From positions 1 to 64,000 of the forward strand of contig NZ_JHYQ01000025.1 of the NCBI RefSeq assembly GCF_000621325.1: a DNA stretch of 64,000 bases, written 5' to 3'. A model generated the notes under the pieces. It was given only the letters and a program-made list of their open reading frames with translations, was not told where the DNA came from and did no database searches. Below are positions 42,978 through 51,943 of this stretch, piece by piece. Source of the DNA: Thiothrix lacustris DSM 21227 (GTDB lineage Bacteria > Pseudomonadota > Gammaproteobacteria > Thiotrichales > Thiotrichaceae). A program made the position numbers and the translations under genes. The stretch's first letter is position 1, and every line of letters begins with the position of its first letter.

Positions 42978-43520
42978 ATGGAACACGTTGTTCTGGTCGA
43001 TCAGCAGAATGCAGTGCTTGGTACGCTGCCTAAAGCTGAGGTTCACACACTAGAAACCCCGTTACACCGGGGTTTCTCGGTTTTTATTTTCAATGCGTTG
43101 GGTGAATTGCTGCTGCAACAGCGCAGTTTTGGCAAGGTGACATGGCCGGGGTTCTGGTCTAATTCTTGTTGCGGGCATCCGGCCTTGGGCGAAACGGTGG
43201 CTGAGGCCATCCAGCGCCGCGTCCGTGCTGAGCTGGGGATGCAGGTCTATGATTTGTTTGAGGCTTTGCCGTATTTTCAATATCGCTGCGAATACGGTGG
43301 TGTCGTCGAAAACGAAATCTGCCCGGTGTGGCTTGCGCGTACTCTGGATGAGCCCGTCCCCAATCCGCTAGAAGTTGCCGCTACCCGCTGGATTCCCTGG
43401 CAAAATTTCAAACAAGTGTTGGATGCTGATGCCGCTGGGCGTTACTCGCCGTGGTGCAAGCTGGAAACGTCGCTGCTTGAGGAAAAAGTCGCTGATTTTC
43501 TCTCACGCGTTGGCGGTTAA
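42978..43520 (+). CDS. idi: Isopentenyl-diphosphate delta-isomerase, type I
   Basis: A 180-residue Nudix-fold IPP isomerase, which interconverts IPP and DMAPP. The active-site Cys is in 'WSNSCCGHPALGE', the metal-binding His in 'HRGFSVFIFNALGELLLQQR', and the catalytic Glu in 'EYGGVVENEICPVW'. It follows folE2 by 10 bases, an arrangement with no obvious functional reason. The end overlaps the convergent murU gene by 18 bases. Confidence 0.94.
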   Translation: MEHVVLVDQQNAVLGTLPKAEVHTLETPLHRGFSVFIFNALGELLLQQRSFGKVTWPGFWSNSCCGHPALGETVAEAIQRRVRAELGMQVYDLFEALPYFQYRCEYGGVVENEICPVWLARTLDEPVPNPLEVAATRWIPWQNFKQVLDADAAGRYSPWCKLETSLLEEKVADFLSRVGG

Positions 43521-44174
43521 ATCCCGATCCAGCTCTGCCAGCCGTTCTGGTGTGCCGATGTCGCGCCAGTCACCTGCAAACCATTCTCCGCTGACTTGCC
43601 CTGCGTCCATCGCTGCCCGCAGCAGTGGCGCGAGCGGGTGCTTGCCCGCTGATAACCCAGCAAACAATGCCGGGTGGTAATAACCAATACCGCTGAAGGT
43701 GTAACGGGGTTCGCCTGCGTTGGCGACACGCTCGTTGCTCAGGGCGAAATCACCTTGTGGGTTATGTGCCGGGTTGTTAACCAGTACCAGATGGGCGAGA
43801 TCATGTTCAGGCAAGGCATAAGGCAAGCAAGGGTAATCACACCACACATCCCCATTGACCACCAAAAACGGTGCGTTGCCCAATAAAGGCAGTGCTTTGA
43901 GGATGCCACCGGCGGTTTCCAGTGCACCTTCCCTTTGTTCGTCGGAATAGTGCAGGGTTACGTTCCAGCGTGAACCATCGCCAAGTGCTGCTGGAATTTT
44001 CCAACCTAGCCAAGCGAGGTTGATGATGATGTCGCGGAATCCGGCGCGAGCCAGTTTTTCAATATGCCAAACAATCAGGGGTTTACCGCCTGCTTGTAGC
44101 AGTGGTTTGGGGGTGTGATCCGTCAGAGGGCGCATCCGTGTGCCGTGTCCGGCGGCAAGAATCATGGCTTTCAT
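43503..44174 (-). CDS. murU: N-acetylmuramate alpha-1-phosphate uridylyltransferase
   Basis: A 223-residue nucleotidyltransferase. 'MILAAGHGTRMRPLTDHTPKPLLQAGGKPLI' is the nucleotide-binding signature (the first part only identifies the NTP_transferase family) and 'VVNGDVWCDY' supplies the metal-binding Asp. Linked to amgK it is best read as MurU, which converts MurNAc-1-phosphate to UDP-MurNAc in peptidoglycan recycling. The start at 44174 is preferred, as the longer version starts at a TTG without a ribosome binding site. Mannose-1-phosphate guanylyltransferase is the alternative. Confidence 0.88.
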   Translation of the reverse strand: MKAMILAAGHGTRMRPLTDHTPKPLLQAGGKPLIVWHIEKLARAGFRDIIINLAWLGWKIPAALGDGSRWNVTLHYSDEQREGALETAGGILKALPLLGNAPFLVVNGDVWCDYPCLPYALPEHDLAHLVLVNNPAHNPQGDFALSNERVANAGEPRYTFSGIGYYHPALFAGLSAGKHPLAPLLRAAMDAGQVSGEWFAGDWRDIGTPERLAELDRDLTANA

Positions 44175-44200
44175 GGGTATTGTCGTGCTCAATAGTGCGT

Positions 44201-45208
44201 TTAGTCAGGAATGTCGACAGTACCAATGCGCTCAGGAATTCCCGCACTACGCATCCATTCAATCAGCTCACTGGTTTCGGGGTAACGTGAACCAATTTCC
44301 AGTACGTAACTCAAGACCAGCGGCAGGTCGTCCAGATAGCCGGGTTTACCGTCGCGGTGGTTGAGGCGGGCAAAGATGCCCAGTACCTTCAGGTGGCGTT
44401 GTAAGCCCATCAGGTCAAACCATTGGCGGTAAGTTTGCTGATCAACAGGCGGTAAAATACCCAGCGCGATGGCTTCTTTGCGGTAGGAATCAACCCACCA
44501 TTCAACCTGTGATTGTGGCCATACGATATAGCAGTCACGCAACAGGGAAACCAGATCGTAAGTGGCAGGGCCGAGTAGGGCATCTTGATAGTCGATAATG
44601 CCAGGGTTATTTTCAGTCGTTACCATCAGGTTACGGCTGTGATAATCACGGTGGACAAAGGCGACAGGTTGACCGATGGCTGATTCAATCAAATGTTCAA
44701 AGGTTTGCTGGATGAGTTGGTACGGGATTTCCGCATCACTTAACCCTAAATGGGTTTTCAAAAACCATTCAGGCATGAGTTCCATTTCACGTCGCAGGGT
44801 CTTTTCGTTATAAGCGGGTAAGTTGTCACAATCCGCTTGTTGCAATTGCAGCAGGGCTTGTAAGGCATCGGCGTACAAGTCTTTGGCGGTTGCTTCGCTC
44901 AGTTTGCTGAGGTAGCTGGTATTCCCGAGATCTTCTAGCAACAAAAAGCCATCCAGCAGATTTTGGGCTAATAGTTTTGGTACGTGTACTTCGGTGGCTG
45001 CCAGTAGGTGGGTTACTTCCACAAACGGGCGGATATCTTCTTTGTCGGGTGGTGCATCCATGCAGATGGCGGTACCTTCCGTGCCACGAACGCGGAAATA
45101 ACGCCGGAAACTGGCATCCGCTGATGCGGGTTCAAGTACGCTATATTCCCAGTTTGGCAGGCTGTTGACCCACTGGGTTAATTGCTCAAGACGTGTATCC
45201 TGTGTCAT
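44201..45208 (-). CDS. amgK: Anomeric MurNAc/GlcNAc kinase AmgK
   Basis: A 335-residue aminoglycoside-phosphotransferase-fold kinase. 'ASADASFRRYFRV' is the glycine-poor nucleotide loop, 'LLLEDLGNTSYL' the hinge, 'FVHRDYHSRNLMV' the catalytic loop with the Asp, and 'GIIDYQDALLGPATYDLVSLLRDCY' the metal-binding segment. This layout matches AmgK, which phosphorylates MurNAc at C1 so that MurU can use it. The gap to murU is 26 bases, giving an amgK-murU recycling operon. MupP, which acts before AmgK, is not in the window. Confidence 0.9.
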   Translation of the reverse strand: MTQDTRLEQLTQWVNSLPNWEYSVLEPASADASFRRYFRVRGTEGTAICMDAPPDKEDIRPFVEVTHLLAATEVHVPKLLAQNLLDGFLLLEDLGNTSYLSKLSEATAKDLYADALQALLQLQQADCDNLPAYNEKTLRREMELMPEWFLKTHLGLSDAEIPYQLIQQTFEHLIESAIGQPVAFVHRDYHSRNLMVTTENNPGIIDYQDALLGPATYDLVSLLRDCYIVWPQSQVEWWVDSYRKEAIALGILPPVDQQTYRQWFDLMGLQRHLKVLGIFARLNHRDGKPGYLDDLPLVLSYVLEIGSRYPETSELIEWMRSAGIPERIGTVDIPD

Positions 45209-45303
45209 AAGCCTCGGCTTTTCCTGTCTCGTTAATAGGCTATTAAAGAGTGTATCCTAACATGGCAGGCTTTCTGGAAATTTAACAAAAAACGGCAGTT
45301 TTT

Positions 45304-45744
45304 ATGAATAATGAAGAAGTGTTGTGGCCTTCCTCTACGTATCACCAGCAAGTAGAGCAGTTACGTTGCTTAATTGGGCAGCCGGTTTATGTGGTGGAAA
45401 TCAACTCGACCGAAATCAATGCAGGTGTGCACTTTTCGGGTAAGCCGTTGGTGTTGCTGGCAATTGTGGATTTCCCTCGGCCTGACCCGTATCGGCAGCT
45501 TTGCCCGCATCTGCTGGTGCTGGACGATGGGCGTGGGTTAAATCTGGGGCGGGTAGCACGGATCAGCCGCAGCAGTGCTTACGCACCTGCGCAGGAAGAT
45601 ATTGCGTTTATCAATCAGGAGTTTGTGGAAAAGGTCTTGCTGGCGCCACGGCGCTTTAGCCGCGAACGGGTGGCAGACACCACGCGCTTGGCATTGGGCG
45701 AGATGCTGGGGAGGAGTCCTTCCCCCCCAGCGCTAGAGAACTAG
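45304..45744 (+). CDS. Hypothetical protein
   Basis: A 146-residue protein with no signal peptide or membrane segment. Recognisable features are 'QPVYVVEINSTEINAGVHFSGKP' and 'HLLVLDDGRGLNLGRVARISRSSAYAP', which look like a beta-rich fold, then a helical C-terminus. No family is recognised. It ends 2 bases before the convergent acs gene. The ATG follows a CAGTTTTT stretch without a clear ribosome binding site. Confidence 0.6.
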   Translation: MNNEEVLWPSSTYHQQVEQLRCLIGQPVYVVEINSTEINAGVHFSGKPLVLLAIVDFPRPDPYRQLCPHLLVLDDGRGLNLGRVARISRSSAYAPAQEDIAFINQEFVEKVLLAPRRFSRERVADTTRLALGEMLGRSPSPPALEN

Positions 45745-45746
45745 CC

Positions 45747-47693
45747 TTACTTGTTTTCGCGGAAGTCGATCAGGTTGTCGACAACGCTTGGATCAGCCAG
45801 CGTAGAGGTATCGCCCAGACCGTCGATTTCGTTGGCGGCAATCTTACGCAGGATACGGCGCATGATTTTACCAGAACGGGTTTTCGGCAGGCCAGGTGAC
45901 CATTGGATAATGTTGATCTTGGCAATCGGACCGATTTCCTTACGTACCAGCGTGTTCAGCTCGTTTTTCAGGTCGTCCGTGCCTTCTTCGCCTGCCATCA
46001 GGGTGACATAAGCGTAAATGCCTTGGCCGGTGAGTTCGTGCGGGTAGCCAACGACAGCCGCTTCAGCGACTTTCGGGTGCAGTACCAGCGCGGATTCGAT
46101 TTCGGCAGTGCCTAAACGGTGGCCAGAGATGTTGAGTACGTCATCGACGCGCCCGGTGATCCAGTAGTAACCGTCTTCGTCACGACGTGCGCCGTCGCCA
46201 GTGAAGTAGTAACCCTTGAACATGGCGAAATAGGCTTCGTAGAAACGCTTATGGTCGCCGTACAGGCTGCGCATCATGGAAGGCCATGGGCGCTTGATCG
46301 CAAGGTTGCCTACGGCTGGGTTGCCTTCGACTTCATTGCCTTGGTCATCCAGCAAGCAAGGTTCTACGCCGAAGAATGGGTGAGTCGCAGAACCCGGTTT
46401 CAGTGGTGTTGCACCTGGTAACGGCGTCAGCATGTGTGCGCCGGTTTCAGTCTGCCACCACGTGTCGACGATTGGGCAACGGTTTTTGCCGACAACACGG
46501 TGATACCATTCCCACGCTTCTGGGTTGATTGGTTCGCCTACTGAACCCAACAGGCGCAGGCTGCTCAGTTGGGCTTTCTCGACGAACTGGTCGCCAGCAC
46601 CCATCAACATACGGATAGCGGTTGGGGCGGTGTAGAAGGTAGCAACGTTGTGCTTGTCGCAGACTTGCCAGAAACGGCCTGCATCCGGGTAAGTCGGGAT
46701 GCCTTCAAACATCAGGGATGTCGCGCCATTCGCCAGTGGGCCGTAAACGATGTAGGAGTGGCCTGTTACCCAGCCCACGTCAGCGGTACACCAGTAGACT
46801 TCGCCGTCTTTGTAGTCGAACACGGTTTTGTGGGTCATCGCTGCTTGCAGCAGGTAGCCACCCGTGGTGTGCAATACGCCTTTGGGTTTGCCCGTGGAGC
46901 CGGAGGTGTAGAGGATGAAGAGTGGGTCATCCGCTTCCATTGGTTCCGCCGGGCACTCAGCATCGGCTGCGGCGATGGCTTCGTGATACCACACGTCACG
47001 GCTATCATTCCACTTGACCGGATCGCCACCACGCTGAACCACGATGCAGGTGTGGACGGATGGGCATTGATCCATCGCTTTGTCAGCATTGCCTTTCAAG
47101 GGGACTTTTTTGCCGCCGCGCATGGATTGGTCGGAGGTAATGACCACGCCGCATTCAGAATCTTGAATCCGGTCACGCAGGGCATCCGGTGAGAAGCCAC
47201 CAAACACGATGGAGTGGATCGCACCGATACGGGTACAAGCCAGCATGGCAACGGCGGCTTCCGGGATCATCGGCAGGTACAGGGAAACACGGTCGCCACG
47301 TTTGACGCCACGCGCTTTCAGCACATTGGCGAGTTTGCTGACTTCAGCGTGCAACTCGCGGTAAGTAATTTTGCGGTCTTCGTTAGGGTTGTCGCCTTCC
47401 CAGATGATGGCAACCTGATCACCACGGGTGTCAAGGTGACGGTCAAGGCAGTTGTAGGAGACATTCAGTGTGCCGCCGGTAAACCAGTTGATGTGTAGGT
47501 CATCTTGATCGAAGCTCCAGTCTTGTACCTTGTCCCATTTCTGGAACCATGTCAGGTATTGCTCGGCCTGTTCGCCCCAAAAAGTATCCGGGTCGTTGAT
47601 GGATTGCGCATACATGCTGGCATATTGCTCGGCATTAATATTGGCTTGCGCAGCAAACTCGGCGGGGACAGGGTAGGTTTTGACATCGGACAT
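45747..47693 (-). CDS. acs: Acetyl-CoA synthetase
   Basis: A 648-residue AMP-forming acetyl-CoA synthetase that makes acetyl-CoA from acetate, ATP and CoA. '[25 protein letters not shown]' is the phosphate loop, '[13 protein letters not shown]' the adenylate-binding motif, '[34 protein letters not shown]' the hinge region, and '[19 protein letters not shown]' holds the Lys that is acetylated to control activity. Length matches Acs. It is a single gene transcribed away from ttcA. Confidence 0.97.
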   Translation of the reverse strand: MSDVKTYPVPAEFAAQANINAEQYASMYAQSINDPDTFWGEQAEQYLTWFQKWDKVQDWSFDQDDLHINWFTGGTLNVSYNCLDRHLDTRGDQVAIIWEGDNPNEDRKITYRELHAEVSKLANVLKARGVKRGDRVSLYLPMIPEAAVAMLACTRIGAIHSIVFGGFSPDALRDRIQDSECGVVITSDQSMRGGKKVPLKGNADKAMDQCPSVHTCIVVQRGGDPVKWNDSRDVWYHEAIAAADAECPAEPMEADDPLFILYTSGSTGKPKGVLHTTGGYLLQAAMTHKTVFDYKDGEVYWCTADVGWVTGHSYIVYGPLANGATSLMFEGIPTYPDAGRFWQVCDKHNVATFYTAPTAIRMLMGAGDQFVEKAQLSSLRLLGSVGEPINPEAWEWYHRVVGKNRCPIVDTWWQTETGAHMLTPLPGATPLKPGSATHPFFGVEPCLLDDQGNEVEGNPAVGNLAIKRPWPSMMRSLYGDHKRFYEAYFAMFKGYYFTGDGARRDEDGYYWITGRVDDVLNISGHRLGTAEIESALVLHPKVAEAAVVGYPHELTGQGIYAYVTLMAGEEGTDDLKNELNTLVRKEIGPIAKINIIQWSPGLPKTRSGKIMRRILRKIAANEIDGLGDTSTLADPSVVDNLIDFRENK

Positions 47694-47820
47694 TATTGTT
47701 GACTCCTCGTTCTAGCTAATCGGTACGTGAGAACTTCCGTGGTGAAATATGGGCTTATATCCCTTGTTATTAGGCTCTATCTTTATACAATCTGTTGCCA
47801 GTGTCCAGCGATGCCGCTGG

Positions 47821-47854
47821 AAAAAACCAAGATTGTCGACACTTTAGGTTTTTT
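47821..47854 (-). terminator. Possible terminator overlapping the ttcA stop codon
   Basis: On the minus strand AAAAAACC pairs with GGTTTTTT around a loop of about 18 bases, the second arm supplying its own T-run. The first arm includes the last codons of ttcA. A GC-rich CCAGCG/CGCTGG hairpin lies right after it. Stability is modest. Confidence 0.45.
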
Positions 47855-48584
47855 CTATGCCATCACGAATCAATGGCTGCATCGCTGTTAATAAACTTTT
47901 GAACATTGTCGGGTTTTTTTGCTCCTCGCTGGCGAGTAATTCCTTCATGTGTTGGCGCTGGGTTGGCATGTCAAAACACATCGGGCAGTTTTCGATAATT
48001 ACAGGCAATTCAGCAGCTTTGGCGAAATCAGCGGTCTGGCGTTCACGCGCCATCACCAGCGGGCGAATCACGCGTAAATCCCCGGCGTCTATCCGGTAGT
48101 GTGCCTTCATGGTTTTCAATTTGCCACCGTGGAAGGCCGACATCAGGAAACTTTCTGCCAAATCGTCTAAATGTTGTGCCAATGCCAGCACGTTGTAACC
48201 GTGTTCGCGGGCGGTGCGGTACATCAAGCCACGTTTCATGCGCGAGCAGAAGGCGCAGTAGGAATCGTTGTCCATGTGCGTTTCCGCCAGTTTCACGATC
48301 GGTTCGCGCACGTAGTGGTAGGGAATGCCAAGGCTTTCCATGTAAGGAATCATGGGCGATGGGTCGAAAGTATCGGCTTGCGGGTCGATGGTGACCGCCG
48401 CAAACTCGAAACGGATCGGCGCATGGCGCTGGAAATGGTTGAGCAGGTGCAGCAGCGCCAATGAATCCTTACCGCCGGAAAGGCCGAGCAGGATGCGGTC
48501 GCCTTCGCGGATCAGCTTGTATTCACCGATGGCTTTGCCGACTTTACTCAGCAGGGATTTGGGGGGCTTGACGAATTGATTCAT
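47844..48584 (-). CDS. ttcA: tRNA 2-thiocytidine synthetase TtcA
   Basis: A 246-residue TtcA, which thiolates C32 of some tRNAs. The ATP-pyrophosphatase loop is 'LLGLSGGKDSLALLHLL', and the two CxxC pairs that hold the [4Fe-4S] cluster are in 'SYCAFCSRMKRG' and 'ENCPMCFDMPTQR'. The start 'MNQFVKPPKSLLSKVGKA' matches the usual family N-terminus, so 48584 is preferred over an upstream in-frame ATG at 48641. Confidence 0.94.
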   Translation of the reverse strand: MNQFVKPPKSLLSKVGKAIGEYKLIREGDRILLGLSGGKDSLALLHLLNHFQRHAPIRFEFAAVTIDPQADTFDPSPMIPYMESLGIPYHYVREPIVKLAETHMDNDSYCAFCSRMKRGLMYRTAREHGYNVLALAQHLDDLAESFLMSAFHGGKLKTMKAHYRIDAGDLRVIRPLVMARERQTADFAKAAELPVIIENCPMCFDMPTQRQHMKELLASEEQKNPTMFKSLLTAMQPLIRDGIEKT

Positions 48585-48663
48585 TCCAGAAACATAAACG
48601 ATTGTTGGGGAATAAGCTATAGCGGGGAAGTGGGCAGGCAATAAAATTGCCTACCCATGAGAG

Positions 48664-49311
48664 TTAGAAGTTATAAACAGCCCCGAGTGAAATTACGGGT
48701 ATGTTTTTCAGTGCATCCACATCATCGTTGACCTTGGCGATTTCAGCGTCAATATCGCTTTGTGCGACCGTGCCCGTAGATTCCGTCAGGGTGATTTTAG
48801 GGTCGCCTTGGAGCAGAACTCCGGCATCAGCGGCAAATGTCCAGCCTCTGGTGCCACTGAATGGTTTACGGTAGCCAACACCCAGATAAGGCGATACGTC
48901 GTCAAAACTGATACCGGAGGTGACCGTGCCGCTGTTGATGGTGGCGTTACCAATAGTAACAGGGTCGGCAGCGCTGACAGTGGCAGTGGCATCCAATTTG
49001 TTGTTGTTCAGCATTGCACCACCGCTGACAAAGAAACCATTCCCGGCAGGGCGCCAGTCAGCCAGCGCAGCAACGGTCTGCATGTCCAGCTTGGCTTTGT
49101 AGTCGGTGTTATCCAGTGTTTCGTCAGTGTCATAGCTGAACTTATTTAGTCCTAAGCGCAGGTCAAGGTTCGGGGCGACGGGCTTGATGCCTTCAATGCC
49201 CAAACCCAGCGTCCCGACTTTAGCCCCGACACCCATACCAGTGGAACCACCCGCAAAAGCATTATTAGCGAGCAGGGTTAAGCCAATCATGGCGATGTAT
49301 GATGCTTTCAT
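48664..49311 (-). CDS. Outer-membrane beta-barrel protein
   Basis: A 215-residue exported protein. The signal peptide ends 'LLANNAFAGG'. The rest alternates hydrophobic and polar residues in strands such as 'GVGAKVGTLGLGIEG', 'LDLRLGLNKFSYD', 'VAALADWRPAGNGFFVSGGAML' and 'VSPYLGVGYRKPF', ending with the aromatic signature 'SLGAVYNF'. This fits a small eight- to ten-strand barrel. The ligand or role is unknown. A GGAGAT site supports the ATG at 49311; the longer upstream frame has none. Confidence 0.85.
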   Translation of the reverse strand: MKASYIAMIGLTLLANNAFAGGSTGMGVGAKVGTLGLGIEGIKPVAPNLDLRLGLNKFSYDTDETLDNTDYKAKLDMQTVAALADWRPAGNGFFVSGGAMLNNNKLDATATVSAADPVTIGNATINSGTVTSGISFDDVSPYLGVGYRKPFSGTRGWTFAADAGVLLQGDPKITLTESTGTVAQSDIDAEIAKVNDDVDALKNIPVISLGAVYNF

Positions 49312-49384
49312 AAAAATATCTCCAACATTATTATCAATAAACCAGCCCTTGGGCTGGTTAGCCCAAATTGCAAAAAGTGCAATA

Positions 49385-49430
49385 AAATCAAAAAAAAGAA
49401 AGAAGGAGGGTGCGAGTGCACCCCCAAGAC
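49385..49430 (-). terminator. Rho-independent terminator after the 49441 lipoprotein gene
   Basis: On the minus strand GGGTGC and GCACCC pair around a 4-base loop, followed by a pyrimidine tract of about 20 bases ending in eight T. It lies 18 bases after the stop codon at 49441 and precedes the barrel gene leader. Confidence 0.8.
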
Positions 49431-49440
49431 TCAAGAAGAT

Positions 49441-50727
49441 TTACGGTTGTAGCGGTGCGCTAACAGCAGTGAAGTCGCTGGCGTCTATTTCTTCTAACGT
49501 ACTGCCATCGATATTGATGCGAAGCATCTTGCCTTTGTTAACGTCGCCGCTCGTCATAGTAAGCAGCATCGCTTGAGTGCCTGAGCTAATTTTAACAATA
49601 TTCTGAACACCTGTTACTGCTTCCAGCGTGCCGGTCCCTTCTTCATATTGGCCGTTGCACTTGTCCCGGACTATGGCTGTTGAGCCACTGAAGGAAATTG
49701 TCATCGCAGTGCAGTAATCATTGCCTGTCATGTCGAAATTAAGGTGTTTGCCATCCAGTGCTGCCAGTGTGAGTGGTTTGGTGTAATTCCACGTCACGAA
49801 ACTACTACTACCGCCATCAGTGGTGTTTTCAGGCCAGAAATCAATACCGTTGTCATCTTGGCTGAGTTTGCGGAGGTTATATTGCCCATGGTCGCCTATT
49901 GTGAAAGTGGCCAGAAGCTCCCCGTTATTCAATTGCCAAGTTCCGCTCTTGTTTTCAACGGACTGGTCGCTGCTATCGTAGCTGTATATGGAGAAAGTGC
50001 CATCGGTTTTCAGAGTGGCAACTTCTATGTAGCCCGATTTTTCAAGGGTGGCAAACGTTTGGCCTGATACTTCACTGCTTTGCCAAGGAGTCGAGCCGAC
50101 TGATTGGTAGACATGTTTGGCAGCATCTGCTTCAGTAACAACAGTCTGATTGACCAAGGCAACCTGACTATCAGCCTGTATCTTCGTCAGAGTAGCACTA
50201 TCCAGAATGGTTTCGATGCACTTGATGGTGATGGTGTCGCAACCACCTTCATGGGCAATCAGTGCTTTCAAGCCGTTTTTGGTGGTGGTATCCAACTTGA
50301 CTTTGGAAACATCAATCAGGTCTGAGTTGGCATCAGTATCCATCGTTTGTAATAACTGGGCGAGATAAGTAGTATCTCCTGGGGAAATGAGGGTGACGGG
50401 CAGTTTGGCTTGCGCCTTGCCAGAACCGAGTTCTACGCCGTCGAGGCTGAAGGTGACGGTTTCGCCCGTGATGTAGTTGAATTCGCCCTTGTCGTTGGTC
50501 ACGCCGCTTTGGGTGGCGGTTTTGTAGGTCAAGCCCTTGACCGGAGCGTCAATGAATACGCCGGTTTTGACGCTGGTGTCAGCGATAGTTGTGCCGCCAG
50601 TCGTGTCGGGCGTAGTGGTAGCAGCAGTACCGGAGCTACCGCCGCCGCAAGCGGTCAGCAGCACAAGGCTGGAAGCCAGCAGGGTAGTGGAGGCAATAGT
50701 TGCAAAACGTGATTTGACTTGAGTCAT
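49441..50727 (-). CDS. Lipoprotein of unknown function, Ig-like first domain
   Basis: A 428-residue lipoprotein (lipobox 'LLTACGGG' near residue 27, then a Thr/Gly-rich linker). The first domain has 'FIDAPVKGLTYKTATQSGVTNDKGEFNYITGETVTFSL', a pattern common in Ig-like or carboxypeptidase-regulatory folds of secreted proteins. A Cys pair ('CDTITIKC') and a later pair ('YCTAM' and 'DKCNG') suggest disulfides. The C-terminal half is beta-rich. The start at 50727 removes an unsupported 32-residue extension. No function is known. Confidence 0.75.
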   Translation of the reverse strand: MTQVKSRFATIASTTLLASSLVLLTACGGGSSGTAATTTPDTTGGTTIADTSVKTGVFIDAPVKGLTYKTATQSGVTNDKGEFNYITGETVTFSLDGVELGSGKAQAKLPVTLISPGDTTYLAQLLQTMDTDANSDLIDVSKVKLDTTTKNGLKALIAHEGGCDTITIKCIETILDSATLTKIQADSQVALVNQTVVTEADAAKHVYQSVGSTPWQSSEVSGQTFATLEKSGYIEVATLKTDGTFSIYSYDSSDQSVENKSGTWQLNNGELLATFTIGDHGQYNLRKLSQDDNGIDFWPENTTDGGSSSFVTWNYTKPLTLAALDGKHLNFDMTGNDYCTAMTISFSGSTAIVRDKCNGQYEEGTGTLEAVTGVQNIVKISSGTQAMLLTMTSGDVNKGKMLRINIDGSTLEEIDASDFTAVSAPLQP

Positions 50728-50934
50728 GATGAATATTCCCCATAGTGTGGTGTAACAACGGCGAATAGCAGCGCCGTAAGCCCAATTTGCCCACGAACCT
50801 ATTCGGTTAATAAGCAAATTCACACGAGGTTAACAAAAAATATGTAAATAGTGGTTTACATTCGTGAAATTTTTTATGATTTTCATCAAATTTTTTGCAG
50901 GCAAGGCTATTGGGGGACGCGACTTGAGAAAAGC

Positions 50935-51180
50935 TCAAAACCCGAACTCAACCCCCAACGTCACCGCCCGCTTGCGCCCCTGCACGATAGTCCAGCTTCC
51001 ATTGCTGCGCACGCCGATTTCATGTTGTACCCCTTGGAGTGGCTTGTGGCTAGGGCGCACGTTGACGATCAACGTGTCCTTGCGCGTTTCATCCCGATTG
51101 TCGGCAGCTTCGCTGTAGCCGCTAACACAAAGCCCGGCGCTGATGCAGAGCAATGGGCGTGTGTAAGTGTTGTGTTTCAC
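50935..51180 (-). CDS. Small exported protein coupled to the HTH-NBR1 gene
   Basis: An 81-residue protein with a signal peptide ('RPLLCISAGLCVSGYSEAAD'), followed by about 55 residues that end in aromatic 'VTLGVEFGF', reminiscent of a short beta-rich or outer-membrane C-terminus. Its ATG overlaps the upstream stop codon as ATGA, so it is probably translated by coupling. No family is recognised. The small size lowers confidence, but coupling and the signal peptide support it. Confidence 0.6.
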   Translation of the reverse strand: MKHNTYTRPLLCISAGLCVSGYSEAADNRDETRKDTLIVNVRPSHKPLQGVQHEIGVRSNGSWTIVQGRKRAVTLGVEFGF

Positions 51181-51836
51181 AGGGAGACCACTTTGACCAT
51201 ACAGTACAGCCCGGTTAAGTCAGGAAATAGGATTTCGCCGGTTTCGTTGACGCTTTTCCAGTGCGAAATGGTGGTACAGGGGTGATCCGGTGCGCGGAAT
51301 ATCACATGCAGGCGTGCTTTTTCGCCCGGTTCCGTGGTGGGGATGGGAATGCTGTTTTCCAACGGTTGTAAGCCGTATTGAAGTTTTTTCCCCTGATACT
51401 GCTCCGAGCCATGGAGTGCTTGGACGCTAAGGTGTTCGTCCACGCATTGCAACCGCCAGTTCAACCACGGCTGTGAACCCAGATTGGCGACCTCCCAGAC
51501 TTTTTCGAAGGTTTGGCCGATTTGGACAATGCTGTTATCGGGGTAGGTAATATCGGCAATAAATCCACTGGCAAAGGCTTTAGTGCCCCCCATTTTACTC
51601 TGGTGGCTGGGCAGAGCATTACCATGAAAATAAAAGCGCAGCATACTGAGCGGATGGGTTTCTAGTGTATCTGCAACTTTTATCAACGTGGAAAGGCGTG
51701 CCTCCGTAATATCGGCACATAACAGTTTGTGCCATGTCTGTCGGGAAATACCAGAATGTTTAGCTGCTGTAACCAATGTCATGTCTAAGGTTTGCAGCCT
51801 TTCTTTCATATAGTTAGCTAAATCCAATGCTGACAT
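51177..51836 (-). CDS. HTH protein with NBR1-Ig-like domain
   Basis: A 219-residue protein. The first 80 residues form a helix-turn-helix resembling the XRE class ('TLVTAAKHSGISRQTWHKLLCADITEARLSTLIKVADTL'). From about residue 90 comes an NBR1-type Ig-like domain: 'FIADITYPDNSIVQIGQTFEKVWEVANLGSQPW' and 'PGEKARLHVIFRAPDHPCTTISHWKSVN' match the pattern D-x-T-x-P-D-x-x-x-x-x-x-G-x-x-F-x-K-x-W. No membrane segment separates them. The start at 51836 follows GGGGAGAG. It overlaps the 81-residue exported gene by 4 bases. The target is unknown. Confidence 0.82.
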   Translation of the reverse strand: MSALDLANYMKERLQTLDMTLVTAAKHSGISRQTWHKLLCADITEARLSTLIKVADTLETHPLSMLRFYFHGNALPSHQSKMGGTKAFASGFIADITYPDNSIVQIGQTFEKVWEVANLGSQPWLNWRLQCVDEHLSVQALHGSEQYQGKKLQYGLQPLENSIPIPTTEPGEKARLHVIFRAPDHPCTTISHWKSVNETGEILFPDLTGLYCMVKVVSL

Positions 51837-51943
51837 GCTATCTCTCTCCCCATGATACCCTCTGTTACAATTTAGCACATCTATAGTACGCTATTGTATA
51901 AGGCATTTGGGATAATTTGAGAATGACTGTCAGTACATTTTGG

